This document shows, piece after piece, positions 6,513 through 7,508 of a DNA stretch of 7,508 bases. The translations under genes were made by a program, and so were the position numbers. The stretch spans positions 1-7,508 of the forward strand of contig WFPR01000193.1 of assembly GCA_015487455.1 (NCBI GenBank). The letters are read 5' to 3'. The DNA comes from Candidatus Bipolaricaulota bacterium. Its GTDB lineage: Bacteria > Bipolaricaulota > Bipolaricaulia > RBG-16-55-9. Every line of letters begins with the position of its first letter. Positions within the stretch are counted from its first letter, which is position 1. The notes beneath the pieces are model-generated. The model did no database searches. It was given only the letters and a program-made list of their open reading frames with translations, and was not told where the DNA came from.

Positions 6513-6809
6513 ATGGCGATGGCCGCGGCGACGGCGGCAGCGACAGCGACGGCGAGGAAGTCGCAGTCAGGGCTGGGGGCGTGGTGGGCCCGCGTTCGCG
6601 GCCGTCTGCGGGCGCGGGCGCGGCGGCCGGAGCGCCTTGAGGGGGACCGCTGCGCCCACTGCAAGGGCGAGGGCTACTTGGAGCTTTACCTGCTGGGGCC
6701 GGTCCCCTGCCCGGTCTGCGCGCCCGAGCGCCACGCGGAGGAGCGCGAGGGCGTGGAGGTCCGGTCCCGCGCCGTGCCCGTGCTCAGCTTCGCCACGCTC
6801 GGCCGCTGA
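6513..6809 (+). CDS. Small Cys4 (zinc-knuckle-like) protein of unknown function
   Basis: I do not recognise this 98-residue protein as a named family. Residues 1-16 are an Ala/Thr-rich tract encoded by GCG/ACG-type triplets. A short WW segment (24-25) follows, then a strongly basic stretch RVRGRLRARARR (28-39). Two CxxC pairs come next: CAHCKGEG (47-54) and CPVC (66-69), 15 residues apart. The CxxCxGxG form is the half-motif seen in DnaJ-type zinc centres, and four cysteines at this spacing could bind one zinc. The C-terminus is acidic, then a short hydrophobic end (VPVLSFATLGR). The Arg-rich stretch next to a possible zinc site would fit nucleic-acid or protein binding, but this is inference. 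Its own promoter, a long leader and a strong SD support it as a real gene. It is divergent from the deacetylase gene and converges on ruvA. Confidence 0.68.
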   Translation: MAMAAATAAATATARKSQSGLGAWWARVRGRLRARARRPERLEGDRCAHCKGEGYLELYLLGPVPCPVCAPERHAEEREGVEVRSRAVPVLSFATLGR

Positions 6810-6869
6810 CCCCGCCCCTGCCCTCTGCGCTCCCCTTTTTTGCTTTTTGGTTGCGCGCTTTTGCGCGCG
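6810..6869. terminator. Convergent intergenic region with T runs and a GC hairpin
   Basis: Between the stops of the small Cys4 gene and ruvA, the + strand reads C-rich and G-poor (6810-6835), then T6 (6836-6841) and T5 (6844-6848). Next comes GCGCGC-TTTT-GCGCGC (6853-6868), a 6-bp hairpin with a four-base loop. The order is T runs before the hairpin on the + strand and A runs after it on the - strand, so it is not a canonical intrinsic terminator in either direction. The C-rich, G-poor stretch would suit Rho-dependent termination of the + strand transcript. Position between converging genes is the main support. Confidence 0.35.
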
Positions 6870-7502
6870 TTAAGGCTTCGAGAGGAACTCCAAGGCCCGC
6901 TTGATCAGCTCCTCCGTGGGCAGCTCGCCGTAGCGCGCCTTGGCCCGCTCGAGCGCCCGTCGGGCTTCCGCCTCGCGGAACCCCAAGGTGCGCACCAGCG
7001 CCTGCAGGGCTATCTCGTCTTGGGGGCGCAGAGCGCCCTCCGCCTCCGGCCCGAGCGGCAGCCGCGCGACCTTCTCCTTCAGCTCTAAGACGAGGCGCTC
7101 GGCGGTCTTGCGCCCGATCCCCTTGATGGCCGCCAGCTCCTCAACCCGCCCCCCCACGAGGGCTTGCTGCAGCCGCTGGGGCGTCGTGGCCGACAGGATG
7201 GCGATCGCCACCCGCGGCCCCACCCCCGAGACGCCCAACAGCAGCTCGAAGAGCTGGCGCTCCTCGGCGGTGTGGAAGCCGTAGAGGGCCAGCTCCCCCT
7301 CGCGCGCGTGCAGGTGCGTGTACAGCCGGACGACGCGGGCGCCGGGGGCGGCTTGGGGCTGGCCGTCCGAGCCCTCCCGCGCGCGGAAGAGGGCCTCGCG
7401 TGTGGCGCGGGAGACGTGGACCCGTAGCCCGACGCCCCCCACGTCGAGCACGAGGAAGTCGTCGTGCAGCTCCGCGACCGTCCCCTGCACGTAGTGCAGC
7501 AT
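6870..7502 (-). CDS. ruvA: Holliday junction branch migration complex subunit RuvA
   Basis: RuvA binds four-way DNA junctions as a tetramer and loads the RuvB motor in recombinational repair. The 210-residue product covers the whole family. The N-terminal OB-fold domain, about 1-76, starts MLHYVQGTV and ends in the YTHLHAREGELALYGF strand region. Two helix-hairpin-helix motifs follow, at VSGVGPRVAIAIL (91-103) and IKGIGRKTAERLVLELK (126-142). After a linker (about 147-162) comes the C-terminal RuvB-binding domain (163-210) with ALQALVRTLGF and EELIKRALEF. Length is slightly above the usual 190-205 because of about ten extra residues (near 43-53) in the OB domain. The acidic pin, E-D in E. coli, reads R-E-G-E here (67-70). 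The start at 7502 gives the normal RuvA opening, but only 6 nt of upstream sequence is visible, so its SD and any ruvC partner lie outside. The gene is on the minus strand with stop TAA at 6872-6870. Confidence 0.96.
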   Translation of the reverse strand: MLHYVQGTVAELHDDFLVLDVGGVGLRVHVSRATREALFRAREGSDGQPQAAPGARVVRLYTHLHAREGELALYGFHTAEERQLFELLLGVSGVGPRVAIAILSATTPQRLQQALVGGRVEELAAIKGIGRKTAERLVLELKEKVARLPLGPEAEGALRPQDEIALQALVRTLGFREAEARRALERAKARYGELPTEELIKRALEFLSKP

Positions 7503-7508
7503 GAGCGC

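Noticed and set aside
5855..6640. 261-residue + strand frame across the deacetylase gene, the intergenic region and part of the small Cys4 gene
   Set aside because: It runs antisense through the complete catalytic core of the deacetylase, crosses the predicted promoter and has no recognisable domain.

Overview
This is a 7.5 kb piece of a very GC-rich bacterial chromosome, packed with genes whose third codon positions are almost all G or C. The gene content is bacterial: ruvA, an ABC-2 exporter pair of the NatAB type, a lipobox lipoprotein, and Shine-Dalgarno (SD) sequences before some genes. The phylum cannot be settled from the sequence. The mix of Uma2, PKD lipoprotein and HDAC-like deacetylase is common in Deinococcus-Thermus, Chloroflexi, Acetothermia/Bipolaricaulota and similar lineages, but that is a guess. 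No rRNA, tRNA, CRISPR array, insertion sequence or phage gene is visible.

Region 45-5445 (+ strand) is one co-directional run of five genes. It starts with a Uma2-family nuclease that overlaps by 11 nt the ATPase of an ABC-2 exporter. The ATPase overlaps its permease by 4 nt (ATGA). A cytoplasmic alkaline-phosphatase-superfamily phosphodiesterase follows after 35 nt, and a PKD-domain lipoprotein with a large unrecognised C-terminal region follows after 38 nt. The overlaps support an operon for at least the first three genes. The last two could be read through from it, since no terminator or promoter is seen between them.

Region 5453-6292 (- strand) is a class I/II HDAC-like deacetylase of the acetylpolyamine amidohydrolase/AcuC type. 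It ends tail-to-tail with the lipoprotein gene, only 7 nt apart. A 220-nt intergenic stretch (6293-6512), clearly less GC-rich than its surroundings, separates it from a divergent small gene (6513-6809, +). That stretch holds a good -10 element, a predicted leader of about 130 nt, and a 9-bp inverted repeat ending just before the SD. The small gene encodes a 98-residue Cys4 protein of unknown function. It converges on ruvA (6870-7502, -), the Holliday-junction-binding subunit of the RuvAB branch migration complex. The 60 nt between them hold T runs and a short GC hairpin.

Most of the window is ordinary housekeeping or accessory content. The parts that familiar families explain least are the C-terminal half of the lipoprotein and the small Cys4 protein with its structured leader.
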